Both the position numbers and the translations under genes were made by a program. DNA of 64,000 nucleotides from Rhizobium grahamii CCGE 502 (GTDB lineage Bacteria > Pseudomonadota > Alphaproteobacteria > Rhizobiales > Rhizobiaceae), in contig NZ_AEYE02000017.1 in assembly GCF_000298315.2 (NCBI RefSeq), forward strand, positions 1 through 64,000, read 5' to 3'. How positions within the stretch are numbered: position 1 is the stretch's first letter; the number at the start of each line of letters is the position of its first letter. The notes under the pieces were generated by a model that was not told where the DNA came from, searched no databases, and saw only the letters and a list, made by a program, of their open reading frames with translations. Below, one piece after another: positions 26,520-35,270 of the stretch.

Positions 26520-26903
26520 ATGACCACGCCACTCGGACGAGTACGCGGCTTAGGCTCGGCAAAGGGGGGAACCGGGCCCTATGTCCTGAAACAGGCCTCC
26601 GGTTTGGCGCTTGGGATACTGACCCCTTACCTGGTTGGGATTGGCATTTACCTTTTCGGCCGTGACCGCGAATTCGTCGTGACTGCTATAGGCAGCTTTT
26701 GGATCGGGCCTGCCCTGCTCGGCTTCATCATACTCAGCGCCATCCACATGGACTTGGGGATGCGGGTCATCATTGAAGATTATGTCCATGGCCATGCAAG
26801 GAAGCTCGCGCTCCTCTTTCTGAATTCCGCTTTTACCTGGGCGGTCTGTCTGGTTTGTGTTTTTGCGATCCTGCTCATGATGTTCGAGAGCGCAAGATTG
26901 TAA
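26520..26903 (+). CDS. sdhD: Orphan succinate dehydrogenase membrane anchor, SdhD-like
   Basis: This 127-residue protein matches the alphaproteobacterial SdhD cytochrome b anchor. It has the N-terminal TPLGRVRGLGSAKGGT motif, three membrane helices, and HMDLGMRVIIEDYVHGH at 76-92 containing the histidine normally used as haem ligand. SdhD normally works only with SdhC, SdhA and SdhB in complex II, and none of those genes is present here. AGGGGA precedes the start. Middle positions differ from the usual consensus (KQASGLALGIL where housekeeping copies have RLTAVALVPL). It may substitute for the chromosomal subunit under stress or do something else in the membrane. Confidence 0.85.
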   Translation: MTTPLGRVRGLGSAKGGTGPYVLKQASGLALGILTPYLVGIGIYLFGRDREFVVTAIGSFWIGPALLGFIILSAIHMDLGMRVIIEDYVHGHARKLALLFLNSAFTWAVCLVCVFAILLMMFESARL

Positions 26904-27055
26904 TCCGGGACGGTGAAACTGCCCCCGATACCTGCGTCTCTTCAATTTCGCTTCCAGTTGGGCCGCTGCCCCCGCAGCCCGATCCTTGATCAGCGTGATT
27001 GCTGGAACCAAACTTCGCCTTCTTGGTTTGAGGACCTCCAGTAAGGAGGATACCC

Positions 27056-27568
27056 ATGTCAGATAACGAGACGCGCGATATATTCATCCTGGGCCTGAGA
27101 AACGCTCACGCTATGGAAAATCAGGCTTTGAGCATCATGAAGCCGCAGCTTTCCCGGATAGAGAACTATCCCGAGGTCGCGGCAAAGCTGGAGCAACATA
27201 TACGCGAGACCGAAGGCCAGATCGTACGAATCGAAGAAATTCTGGCGAGCCTCAACGAGGATCATTCGACGCTGAAGGACATAGCTTTATCGCTCTCGGG
27301 TGCCATGGCTGCGATGGGCCATACTGTCGCCGGCGACGAGATTCTCAAGAACGCGTTTGCAAATTTCGCCTTTGAGAACTTCGAGATCGCAGCATACAAA
27401 TCGCTGCTTACGGTGGCTGAAACCGGCGGTTATAACGCAGGCGCGCTTGCGCTGCAGGCAAATCTTGCCGAGGAGTTGGCGATGGCAAGGTGGCTTGACG
27501 ACAATCTCGTCACCCTCACCACCAAGTTTTTAAGCCTGAGAGAAGCGGGGGAAACAGCAAAGGTTTGA
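27056..27568 (+). CDS. Ferritin-like DUF892 (YciE/YciF) protein
   Basis: This 170-residue four-helix protein is of the YciE/YciF family, associated with osmotic, desiccation and oxidative stress. Family hallmarks are the N-terminal ILGLRNAHAMENQAL helix, HIRETEGQIVRIEEIL with E-x2-H-like metal ligands, GDEILKN, FENFEIAAYKSLL and EELAMARWLDDNL. A strong AAGGAGG site lies seven bases before the ATG. It lies in a stress-gene cluster with Hsp20 and GroESL. The biochemical role of the family (ferroxidase-like or not) is not settled. Confidence 0.85.
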   Translation: MSDNETRDIFILGLRNAHAMENQALSIMKPQLSRIENYPEVAAKLEQHIRETEGQIVRIEEILASLNEDHSTLKDIALSLSGAMAAMGHTVAGDEILKNAFANFAFENFEIAAYKSLLTVAETGGYNAGALALQANLAEELAMARWLDDNLVTLTTKFLSLREAGETAKV

Positions 27569-27743
27569 CAGTCCCACCTGGTGGAGAATCAATCCAGAGC
27601 TCCCTTCGTGAGTTCGATACCGGCCTTTCGTCGGCATCAGGCTCGCTCAGAGGCGACCCGTGTCTGTTGAAATTGACCATCGCATCCTGGATCTTACGCT
27701 CGGATGGTCAATTTCGGTCGTAGCGTCGTTATGCCCTTGCAGG

Positions 27744-27974
27744 TCAATGCCGGGTCTCAAGCAATCCCCGCGCAGTTCGTACCATCATTGCCAGATGCGC
27801 CGGATCGTGCACTCCCTCGCGGTAGAGCTTCACCAGGATCGCTGCTATGCGGTCGGCTTCTTCCGACCCCTTTTCCAGACCACCTTCTGTGAGCACCTGG
27901 TTGAACACCGGCTGACAGGCGGCAAGGTCCCGGGCGTCAAACGTATTTGGCTTTCGAACGTCAATCGTCTTCAT
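27744..27974 (-). CDS. Small rhizobial protein, paralogue of the one at 32089
   Basis: This 76-residue protein lies directly downstream of hsp20, probably in its operon. Its core (EEADRIAAILVKLYREGVHD then PAHLAMMVR) parallels DAAAVARIMATVADLFNKGM then RTHDDLVAAMK in the 65-residue protein after groEL. Both look like one helical mini-domain. There is no clear Shine-Dalgarno sequence before the ATG, so translation may be coupled to hsp20. Function unknown; repeated association with chaperone genes suggests a stress role. Confidence 0.65.
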   Translation of the reverse strand: MKTIDVRKPNTFDARDLAACQPVFNQVLTEGGLEKGSEEADRIAAILVKLYREGVHDPAHLAMMVRTARGLLETRH

Positions 27975-28020
27975 CGCTGCAAAGGGAGCGCCGCAATCGC
28001 GACGCCCCCGCCCCCTCCAG

Positions 28021-28488
28021 TTACGCGACTTGCTTTTCGGCGTCGATCTGCAGCGAGTGAGGCGCAGTTTTTGCGCCAATCGCAATCTTGCGCGGCTTCA
28101 TGGCCTCGGGAATTTCTCGCTTCAGGTCTATGCTGAGGAGACCATTTGTCAGCGTTGCATTTTCAATGCGAACGTGATCGGCAAGCTCGAAGCGTCGTTC
28201 GAAGGAACGGCCAGCGATCCCTCGGTGAAGGTATTCGCCGCCACTGTCTTCCGCCTTCTGACCCTTCACCACAAGAACATTGCGCTCCTGCGTGATGTCG
28301 AGATCACCATCGGAAAAGCCCGCGACTGCCATCTGGATCCGGTAGCCGTCCTCGTCCGTCTTCAGGATGTCATATGGCGGCCAGGTTTCTGTCCCCTGAA
28401 CGCGCTGCGAGTTGGCAAGAAGATTGAAGACCCTGTCAAAGCCGATGCTGGATCGGAAAAGCGGTGCAAAGTCGAGTTCGTTTCTCAT
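28021..28488 (-). CDS. Small heat-shock protein, Hsp20/IbpA family
   Basis: This 155-residue alpha-crystallin-type chaperone holds unfolding proteins. The N-terminal FRSSIGFDRVFNLL and WPPYDI segments are those of rhizobial class A Hsps. The crystallin domain follows (YRIQMAVAGFSDGDLDI through RSFERRFELADHVRI and ATLTNGLLSIDLKREIPE), with the I-x-I-like tail KIAIGA. GGAGG lies nine bases before the ATG. The leader has a ROSE-type thermometer signature. It is part of a leftward unit with the small gene at 27744. Confidence 0.93.
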   Translation of the reverse strand: MRNELDFAPLFRSSIGFDRVFNLLANSQRVQGTETWPPYDILKTDEDGYRIQMAVAGFSDGDLDITQERNVLVVKGQKAEDSGGEYLHRGIAGRSFERRFELADHVRIENATLTNGLLSIDLKREIPEAMKPRKIAIGAKTAPHSLQIDAEKQVA

Positions 28489-28600
28489 AACCAAAACCTC
28501 CGTAAAGCGAGTTGGAATGGAGACGCGCAAGTCGGGCGCCTCCGATACTGCCAGCCCCTTTCAGGCGGCCGGCGAAATTGATCTGGTTTGGTGGATTTGC
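28489..28600 (-). promoter_or_regulatory. ROSE-like RNA thermometer in hsp20 leader
   Basis: The leader ends in UCGCU-UUAC-GGAGG before the start codon. Known rhizobial ROSE elements place the conserved U(U/C)GCU anti-Shine-Dalgarno about four bases before GGAGG, as here. Upstream sequence is rich in GC-complementary segments (GCCGGC and GGCGCC) able to fold. Melting at heat-shock temperature would expose the ribosome site. Assignment is by motif and gene type; the fold was not computed. Confidence 0.6.
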
Positions 28601-28734
28601 AGATTCAAGATGGCTCACAAAATTTTTTTAAGCAGCGGCGACGCCGACCTCTTGAACGATGAAATCGTTGAAACAATCTCAGTTCTGCCTGGAGATTTTC
28701 ACTCCCTTGATGAAGGTTTTTAGGAGAAACGAAG

Positions 28735-29046
28735 ATGACGACTGAAAGGAACGATCAACTCAACCCTCGTGCCTCGGAAAAGCCGGGCGCAATTCGGATC
28801 CTTGATAGGAAGCAGTCCTATGACCACCCGCGCGATATCCTTGCGACCGCGCTATGCGATAGCGAAAAGCGGGCCATCCTTGCTTCCTGGGCTTCCGATC
28901 TCTTTGCCGTCGACTCCTCGCCGCAACTGCGGCGCCCACCGGGGGTCAGGAAACCTGTGCGCTATGAGGACATCCTTCAGGCTCTCAAGGCGCTCGATGA
29001 CGGCGAGGTTTCTTCGGTGGCCAGACCCGAAGCTTATTACCGCTAA
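28735..29046 (+). CDS. Hypothetical 103-residue stress-island protein
   Basis: The start is supported by TAGGAG eight to nine bases upstream. The sequence has a helix containing ILATALCDSEKRAILASWAS and a tail reading RYEDILQALKALDDGE, with no membrane or signal segment. It is divergent from hsp20 and 14 bp ahead of the next gene, with which it shares an operon. I do not recognise a named family; small proteins of this kind recur beside rhizobial plasmid groESL genes. Confidence 0.65.
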   Translation: MTTERNDQLNPRASEKPGAIRILDRKQSYDHPRDILATALCDSEKRAILASWASDLFAVDSSPQLRRPPGVRKPVRYEDILQALKALDDGEVSSVARPEAYYR

Positions 29047-29060
29047 TTTCGGAGGCCATC

Positions 29061-29363
29061 ATGATCGCGAACCCAGGTGCTACGGCGGCTGGAAACGGTC
29101 CCCGGGTCGATGAGATCGGCGGCCGAATGATTGTCGCCTCCCGCTATGCGGATTGCCTGTACCGTCTTGCCCGACAAGCGTACCGTTTCGATATGGCCGA
29201 CCTTGGCGCCAAGCTAAACGATGTCGCTCGAGCAATCGAGGCCAACGCGCACCAGATCGGCGTCGACGATCGCGGAGTCGTTGTCCTAAGCCGGGCAAGC
29301 CGCCTGATCGGCGCGGTAGAAGCAATCGTCGAAAAAACGTCGAAGAAGACCTTCCTTCACTAG
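29061..29363 (+). CDS. Hypothetical 100-residue protein
   Basis: CGGAGG lies six to seven bases upstream of the ATG. The sequence is helical (YADCLYRLARQAYRFDMADL then GAKLNDVARAIEANA). It is the second gene of a two-gene unit closed by the hairpin terminator at 29378. No known domain is recognised. Confidence 0.65.
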   Translation: MIANPGATAAGNGPRVDEIGGRMIVASRYADCLYRLARQAYRFDMADLGAKLNDVARAIEANAHQIGVDDRGVVVLSRASRLIGAVEAIVEKTSKKTFLH

Positions 29364-29377
29364 CAGCACCCGTCGTC

Positions 29378-29413
29378 AGGGGCGGCGCAAGATCTTGATG
29401 GCCGCCCCTTTCC
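29378..29413 (+). terminator. Rho-independent-like terminator
   Basis: A perfect 9-bp stem AGGGGCGGC/GCCGCCCCT (29378-29386 and 29401-29409) is followed by TTTCC. The 14-base loop itself contains the palindrome CAAGATCTTG, which could lengthen the structure. It lies 15 bases after the stop at 29363. Confidence 0.7.
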
Positions 29414-29506
29414 TGAGGCGCTATGCAAATCGATTGCAAGGCTAAGGAAGCGCTTCAGCTTGTCCAGAGCAACGAACCGGCAGATGGAGGCGGTTCCAGA
29501 TGAGCC

Positions 29507-29794
29507 CTAGTGGATGGCGTGACTGCGCATGCGGTGAGGGTGGACGGCCTCGAACTGGCGGACGAGTTCCCTCGCCTGTTTCATGACATGAACAGGAGTA
29601 TGGCTGTCGTCGCGGGCCAGTTCATCGGCGCTGATGAAGATCGCATCGGCCATGTTCTTCGAGACCATCGCGAACTTCCGGTTGCCTTCCACCATGGATT
29701 CCAGCGCGGTACGATCCAGCTGCCGCGCAATATCAATGAAGATTTCCTCGCGCTCCTCGACACTCAGCGCCCTCATGTCGCCTTCTGAATTCAT
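29507..29794 (-). CDS. Hypothetical 95-residue protein next to groESL
   Basis: The start at 29794 has AAAGGAG about ten bases upstream. The sequence has an acidic N-terminal helix (VEEREEIFIDIARQLDRTAL) and a His-rich end (HPHRMRSHAIH). It is divergent from groES, so its promoter lies in the space that also holds the CIRCE element. Family unknown; stress-linked by position. Confidence 0.6.
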   Translation of the reverse strand: MNSEGDMRALSVEEREEIFIDIARQLDRTALESMVEGNRKFAMVSKNMADAIFISADELARDDSHTPVHVMKQARELVRQFEAVHPHRMRSHAIH

Positions 29795-29888
29795 GCTCGT
29801 CTCACTCCTTTGACGTGAAGCCGCGCGGCCTCCTGTGAGCACCGCAGCCACAACCTAGGAACCGAGAATTTAGAGATCAAGAGGGAGG

Positions 29889-29915
29889 CTGGCACTCGTT
29901 GGCCAAGAGTGCCAA
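29889..29915. promoter_or_regulatory. CIRCE element (HrcA operator)
   Basis: TGGCACTC, nine bases, then GAGTGCCA form a perfect 8-bp inverted repeat, differing from the consensus TTAGCACTC-N9-GAGTGCTAA at one symmetrical position per arm plus the first base. It lies about 147 bases upstream of groES. HrcA repression of groESL through CIRCE is well established; here it may also touch the divergent small gene. Confidence 0.9.
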
Positions 29916-30061
29916 AATTTTTTCGAGACCATCTTGAAAGCCGAAAAATAGCAAAATAAATTTTTGCCGCGAGGTGCTCTTCGAGGCCTCGCACCCGCCC
30001 GGACTGGCCATCCGGTCCGGCAAGGGTTTCAAAACATGATCGTTTGTCCAAGGAGGAAAAC

Positions 30062-32043
<1,982 letters not shown>

Positions 32044-32088
32044 GAAAGGTGCTCATGCCGTCGTTAGGAGAGCGTCCTGGAGTAAGGA

Positions 32089-32286
32089 ATGACGACACGT
32101 CTTCTGACTAGAGAAGAACTCCGCCTTTGTGTAGATGCCGTCAAGACGGTCGCACGCGAACGCGGGGTCGAAAAGGATGCGGCTGCGGTGGCCAGGATCA
32201 TGGCAACCGTTGCCGATCTTTTCAACAAAGGCATGCGCACGCATGACGATCTGGTAGCGGCCATGAAGGCCGAAACCACCATATGA
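32089..32286 (+). CDS. Small rhizobial protein, paralogue of the one at 27744
   Basis: This 65-residue protein starts 45 bp after groEL with GGAGTAAGG directly upstream, probably in the groESL transcript. It reads LTREELRLCVDAVKTVARER then GVEKDAAAVARIMATVADLF and NKGMRTHDDLVAAMKAE, the same helical layout as the protein following hsp20. Function unknown. Confidence 0.7.
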   Translation: MTTRLLTREELRLCVDAVKTVARERGVEKDAAAVARIMATVADLFNKGMRTHDDLVAAMKAETTI

Positions 32287-32364
32287 CCGGGAGCGCCTGG
32301 CAACTTGTCGGGCGCGCCCACCTGAAAATTTTCATAGCCACTGAAGGTTTTTGGGACAGACGAA

Positions 32365-32652
32365 ATGAACATGAACGGCACCCATTGGATAAGTCACAAC
32401 GTGCTGACTGATGCGCTTTCGGTCTCCTACATCCTGGACCACCACCGCTTCATCATTGCCGAAGAAAAGATAAAGGTTCCTTCCAGGGCGCAGACATTGT
32501 CGCAAAAGGCCTGCAATCCTGATGTTCATTGGCCCGCGGCTCGCCCCCGCAACCGGCAAAAGCGTTCTCCAAACTCGAGGGGCGATCCTGTTAATGGACA
32601 ATTGTACCCGCGGCCGATAGCTTTCGAAGCTTGGTCCTGGAAGATTTGCTAG
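32365..32652 (+). CDS. Doubtful 95-residue open frame
   Basis: The first half (MNMNGTHWISHNVLTDALSV then SYILDHHRFIIAEEKIKVP) looks protein-like. The second half is Arg/Pro-rich and not convincing, so a small gene may have lost its proper end. There is no clear Shine-Dalgarno sequence (GACAGACGAA before ATG). Confidence 0.3.
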   Translation: MNMNGTHWISHNVLTDALSVSYILDHHRFIIAEEKIKVPSRAQTLSQKACNPDVHWPAARPRNRQKRSPNSRGDPVNGQLYPRPIAFEAWSWKIC

Positions 32653-32675
32653 GCCAACATTTTAGGGGTGGTCCT

Positions 32676-32894
32676 GTGTCGACGACCGCAGGCCTGATTT
32701 TTGCAGCTGTCATCTCGATCATCGCCAGTTCGGCGTTCGCCCATGGCGGTGGGGGTGGGAAATGGCGCAATATGGACTGCGCAACGCTTGCCTTGCAGGA
32801 GCGCAACGTCATCGGCGGCAAGCTGCCGAGCAAGGACATCAAGCACCGAGAAAAGCTGAAAGCGGAGGATGGAGAAAAAAGGTTGCACGGCTGA
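32676..32894 (+). CDS. Small exported Gly/Lys-rich protein
   Basis: This 72-residue protein starts at a GTG with AGGGGTGG five bases upstream. Residues 1-22 are a signal peptide (LIFAAVISIIASSAFA) followed by HGGGGG. The mature part has one cysteine and is lysine-rich (KLPSKDIKHREKLKAEDGEK). Likely periplasmic; function unknown. Confidence 0.55.
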   Translation: MSTTAGLIFAAVISIIASSAFAHGGGGGKWRNMDCATLALQERNVIGGKLPSKDIKHREKLKAEDGEKRLHG

Positions 32895-32961
32895 AGTCAG
32901 TTGAGGCCCGCCGCCAATCAGCCGGCTGCCCGGCGGATTTCGCTCCCCGACGTCAGTCTGG

Positions 32962-33588
32962 TCACTGCTCGTATTTTAGACGCTCGATCGCTTCATCGGC
33001 GTCTTCTTCGAGAAACTTGATGCGGATCCAGAGCTGTTTTGGATTGACCTCGTGGAGCCTTGCAAGCTCCAGCACAGAGACATCGGCGCCCCGCGACCTC
33101 ACCACAATGTTCTCATAAGCCGCCGGCTTGCGTTTGGACGTCCATATGCAGTTGGCCGGCTCGAAGTCTCCCGAGTTTTGGAGACGGCCCAGCACCGTAC
33201 CGGGAGGGCGCTCACCCATGTCTTCAAGGAAAGCTGAAAAGGAAGCCCAGCGCGGGCACATTTTGACGCCTGCCCCACCGAACTTCCAGTAAAGCGGATC
33301 GGCGCTGTTTTCACATCGGCTTTTCACCTGCGTGTACGCACGTCTGGTCGGACTGACTTTATGGCCAGTCGCGTGGCCATGAACCAGGGATCGCTCGCGG
33401 TTGCGTTCCACGCGCAGGCATCCGCAGCTTTTGCTGTCTCCCTTTTTTACAGCAGAGAGAAACATAGAACGCTCGTTGCCGCAATCGCACCGAAAGATCC
33501 AGCGCTTGTGACGGCCAGGCGCGCGATCGGGACGGAGTCCGATCAGACGGCCGTATCTTTGCCCGGTGATATCGTCAGCGCGTGACAT
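32962..33588 (-). CDS. Phage-type zinc-ribbon/HNH-like protein
   Basis: This 208-residue protein opens with a GQRYGRL segment and a CDCG...SCGC four-cysteine ribbon (about 36-60), as in many phage homing-endonuclease-associated proteins. The second half (YTQVKSRCENSADPLYWKFG then GAGVKMCPRWASFSAFLEDM and an ANCIWTSK end) follows the Y..M..RC.NP...Y..YGGRGI.VC.RW..F..F..DMG pattern of that family. The last 45 residues add a helix rich in E and R. The start at 33588 has GGAAGGGA close by. Probably DNA-binding and possibly a relic of a mobile intron or phage; nuclease activity is not shown. Confidence 0.65.
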   Translation of the reverse strand: MSRADDITGQRYGRLIGLRPDRAPGRHKRWIFRCDCGNERSMFLSAVKKGDSKSCGCLRVERNRERSLVHGHATGHKVSPTRRAYTQVKSRCENSADPLYWKFGGAGVKMCPRWASFSAFLEDMGERPPGTVLGRLQNSGDFEPANCIWTSKRKPAAYENIVVRSRGADVSVLELARLHEVNPKQLWIRIKFLEEDADEAIERLKYEQ

Positions 33589-34244
33589 TCCCTTCCATTC
33601 CCGTGTTCTCACCCAAGAGAAAGAATTTCGCATCTGCCTCTGTCGGCTTTGCTGCGATAACAGCGGGTGACTTTCAATGCCCGCCGGACGGAGGACAGGG
33701 AGTTTGCTCTCAGAAATTGATGCGGCCCGGCGCAATGCCCCTCACGCCGGGCCCCACCCAGTCAGCGATGTTGGTCCAGGCAGCAGGCTGCCCAGCGCTG
33801 ACTTTTTCGCACCACCGCAAACTCGGGCGTCGTCAACGAAGTCGCGTTCCCGGCGATGTCCTTGCAGGCATCATCATCTCGGCGGGGTCGGGGTTTTCGA
33901 TGATGACCTCCCGATCACTGAAAACAGCAAGAATAGTAACGTGGCTAAATTAGAGTTCAATAAATGATGCAGTACGCCAGCGTACGCTGAGGCGCGGCGG
34001 TGCCAGCCACATTACGAGATCGAGAGCAGGATCCGCGTCTTTATGATGTTCAGGCAAGGCAAGCGTTTGATAGCCCGCAACGGGAGCAAATACCGCGAGT
34101 AACCCTCCACCACGCGTGAGCTGTTTTCGAAAACCCGCGTCAAGGGCTGTCTGTCCGCTATCGTACGTTGGGGAACTTCGCCGACGATCTATAACCATTC
34201 TTAACAACCCTATGGTGTCTTCGCCAGATCAGAGGGGGAAAATC
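33589..34244. other. Intergenic region upstream of the FecR gene
   Basis: About 655 bases with no supported gene. Short frames on both strands lack ribosome sites and domains. It must include promoters for the leftward HNH-like gene and the rightward fecR-like operon, but no clear -35/-10 pair or operator could be picked out. Confidence 0.5.
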
Positions 34245-35270
34245 ATGTTCGCTTCTTTCCGTTTCATCGTTCTCGCATTTTTACTCGTTCCGGTGTCTTC
34301 GTTCGCCGCAAATGATGACTGGCGGGTAGCCAAGGCCACGAATGAGGTTCGATATTCACTCGGGGATGCCACGTGGCTCGAATTGCGGGCCGGAGACGTC
34401 TTGCCGAACCGCGCATGGGTTGAAACAGGTGCCCGAGGACGAGCCATCCTGGTTCGCGGTATCGAGAGGATCGAGTTTCAACCGAACACATCCGCGTCCA
34501 TCACGACGACATCCGGCTTTTTCTCGTCGCGCAAGACGCAAATCACACAGCAAATCGGATCACTGGAGCTGGAAATCGAGAAGCGGAGCCAGCCCCATAC
34601 CACCGTACAGACACCCTACCTCGCAGCCGTCGTGAAAGGCACGGTCTTCCATGTGTCCGTCAGCAAGACCGCCGCATCCGTCAAGGTCGACCGAGGTCTC
34701 GTTCAGGTTACCTCCTTTGCCAGCGGCCAGCAGGCAAATGTCGGCCCGAAGCAGTCCGCCAGCGTCGGCGCCAAGACCGGTATGAGTGTCGCTGGGCAGG
34801 AAGCCAGACCTTCGATCACCTCGGTCCCGGCGTCGGTAGCGCAGATTCCGGCCGCGGGAAGCAAAAAACTGGCCGGTGAGAGGCAGGTCAACAGCAATAA
34901 CAAACCTTCGAAGGCCGATGATGGGACTAAACCTGCCAGCGATGCCAAAGGCAAGAGCCACTCTGGCGGAAAGAACATTGGCGGTGGTAGACCCAGCAAT
35001 GAAAACAACGGATCGGATCGTTCCCGTGGGGCCGGCAACGGCAATGGAAAAAGCGGCGACAGCGGTCATGGAAACGGCGGGAACAACGGTGCCAAGGGCA
35101 ACAACTCTGGCAGCGGAAACCACGGGAATTCCGCGAGCGGAAACAACGGCAATGGGCATGGTAGCAGCGGGAACAACGGAAACGGCAAGGGGGGCAGCGG
35201 CAATAACGGAAACGGGAAAGGGAACGGCAACGGCAACGGCAACGGGAATGGGAATGGCAAGGGGCGGTGA
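34245..35270 (+). CDS. FecR-domain exported protein with Asn/Gly-rich tail
   Basis: This 341-residue protein has a signal peptide (1-22, ending SSFA) and a FecR-like domain at about 30-165 (ELRAGDVLPNRAWVETGARG, then VQTPYLAAVVKGTVFHV and VDRGLVQVTS). The last 140 residues are low-complexity, ending in GNGNGNGNGKGR-type repeats. AGAGGGGGA precedes the start. Its end overlaps the start of the CHASE2-GGDEF-EAL gene (GTGA), so the two are translationally coupled. FecR plus CHASE2 cyclase/phosphodiesterase pairs are a recurring bacterial arrangement, suggesting the FecR part relays an envelope signal. There is no sigma factor nearby, unlike classical fecIR. Confidence 0.85.
   Translation: MFASFRFIVLAFLLVPVSSFAANDDWRVAKATNEVRYSLGDATWLELRAGDVLPNRAWVETGARGRAILVRGIERIEFQPNTSASITTTSGFFSSRKTQITQQIGSLELEIEKRSQPHTTVQTPYLAAVVKGTVFHVSVSKTAASVKVDRGLVQVTSFASGQQANVGPKQSASVGAKTGMSVAGQEARPSITSVPASVAQIPAAGSKKLAGERQVNSNNKPSKADDGTKPASDAKGKSHSGGKNIGGGRPSNENNGSDRSRGAGNGNGKSGDSGHGNGGNNGAKGNNSGSGNHGNSASGNNGNGHGSSGNNGNGKGGSGNNGNGKGNGNGNGNGNGNGKGR

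Noticed and set aside
34560-35159. Leftward frames opposite the FecR tail
   Set aside because: Antisense low-complexity translations (Val/Ala/Phe/Pro-rich) created by the coding repeat.
34980-35270. Repeated AACGGCAACGG-like sequence as a minisatellite or CRISPR
   Set aside because: It is the coding repeat for the Asn/Gly-rich tail of the FecR protein; units are irregular and there are no spacers.
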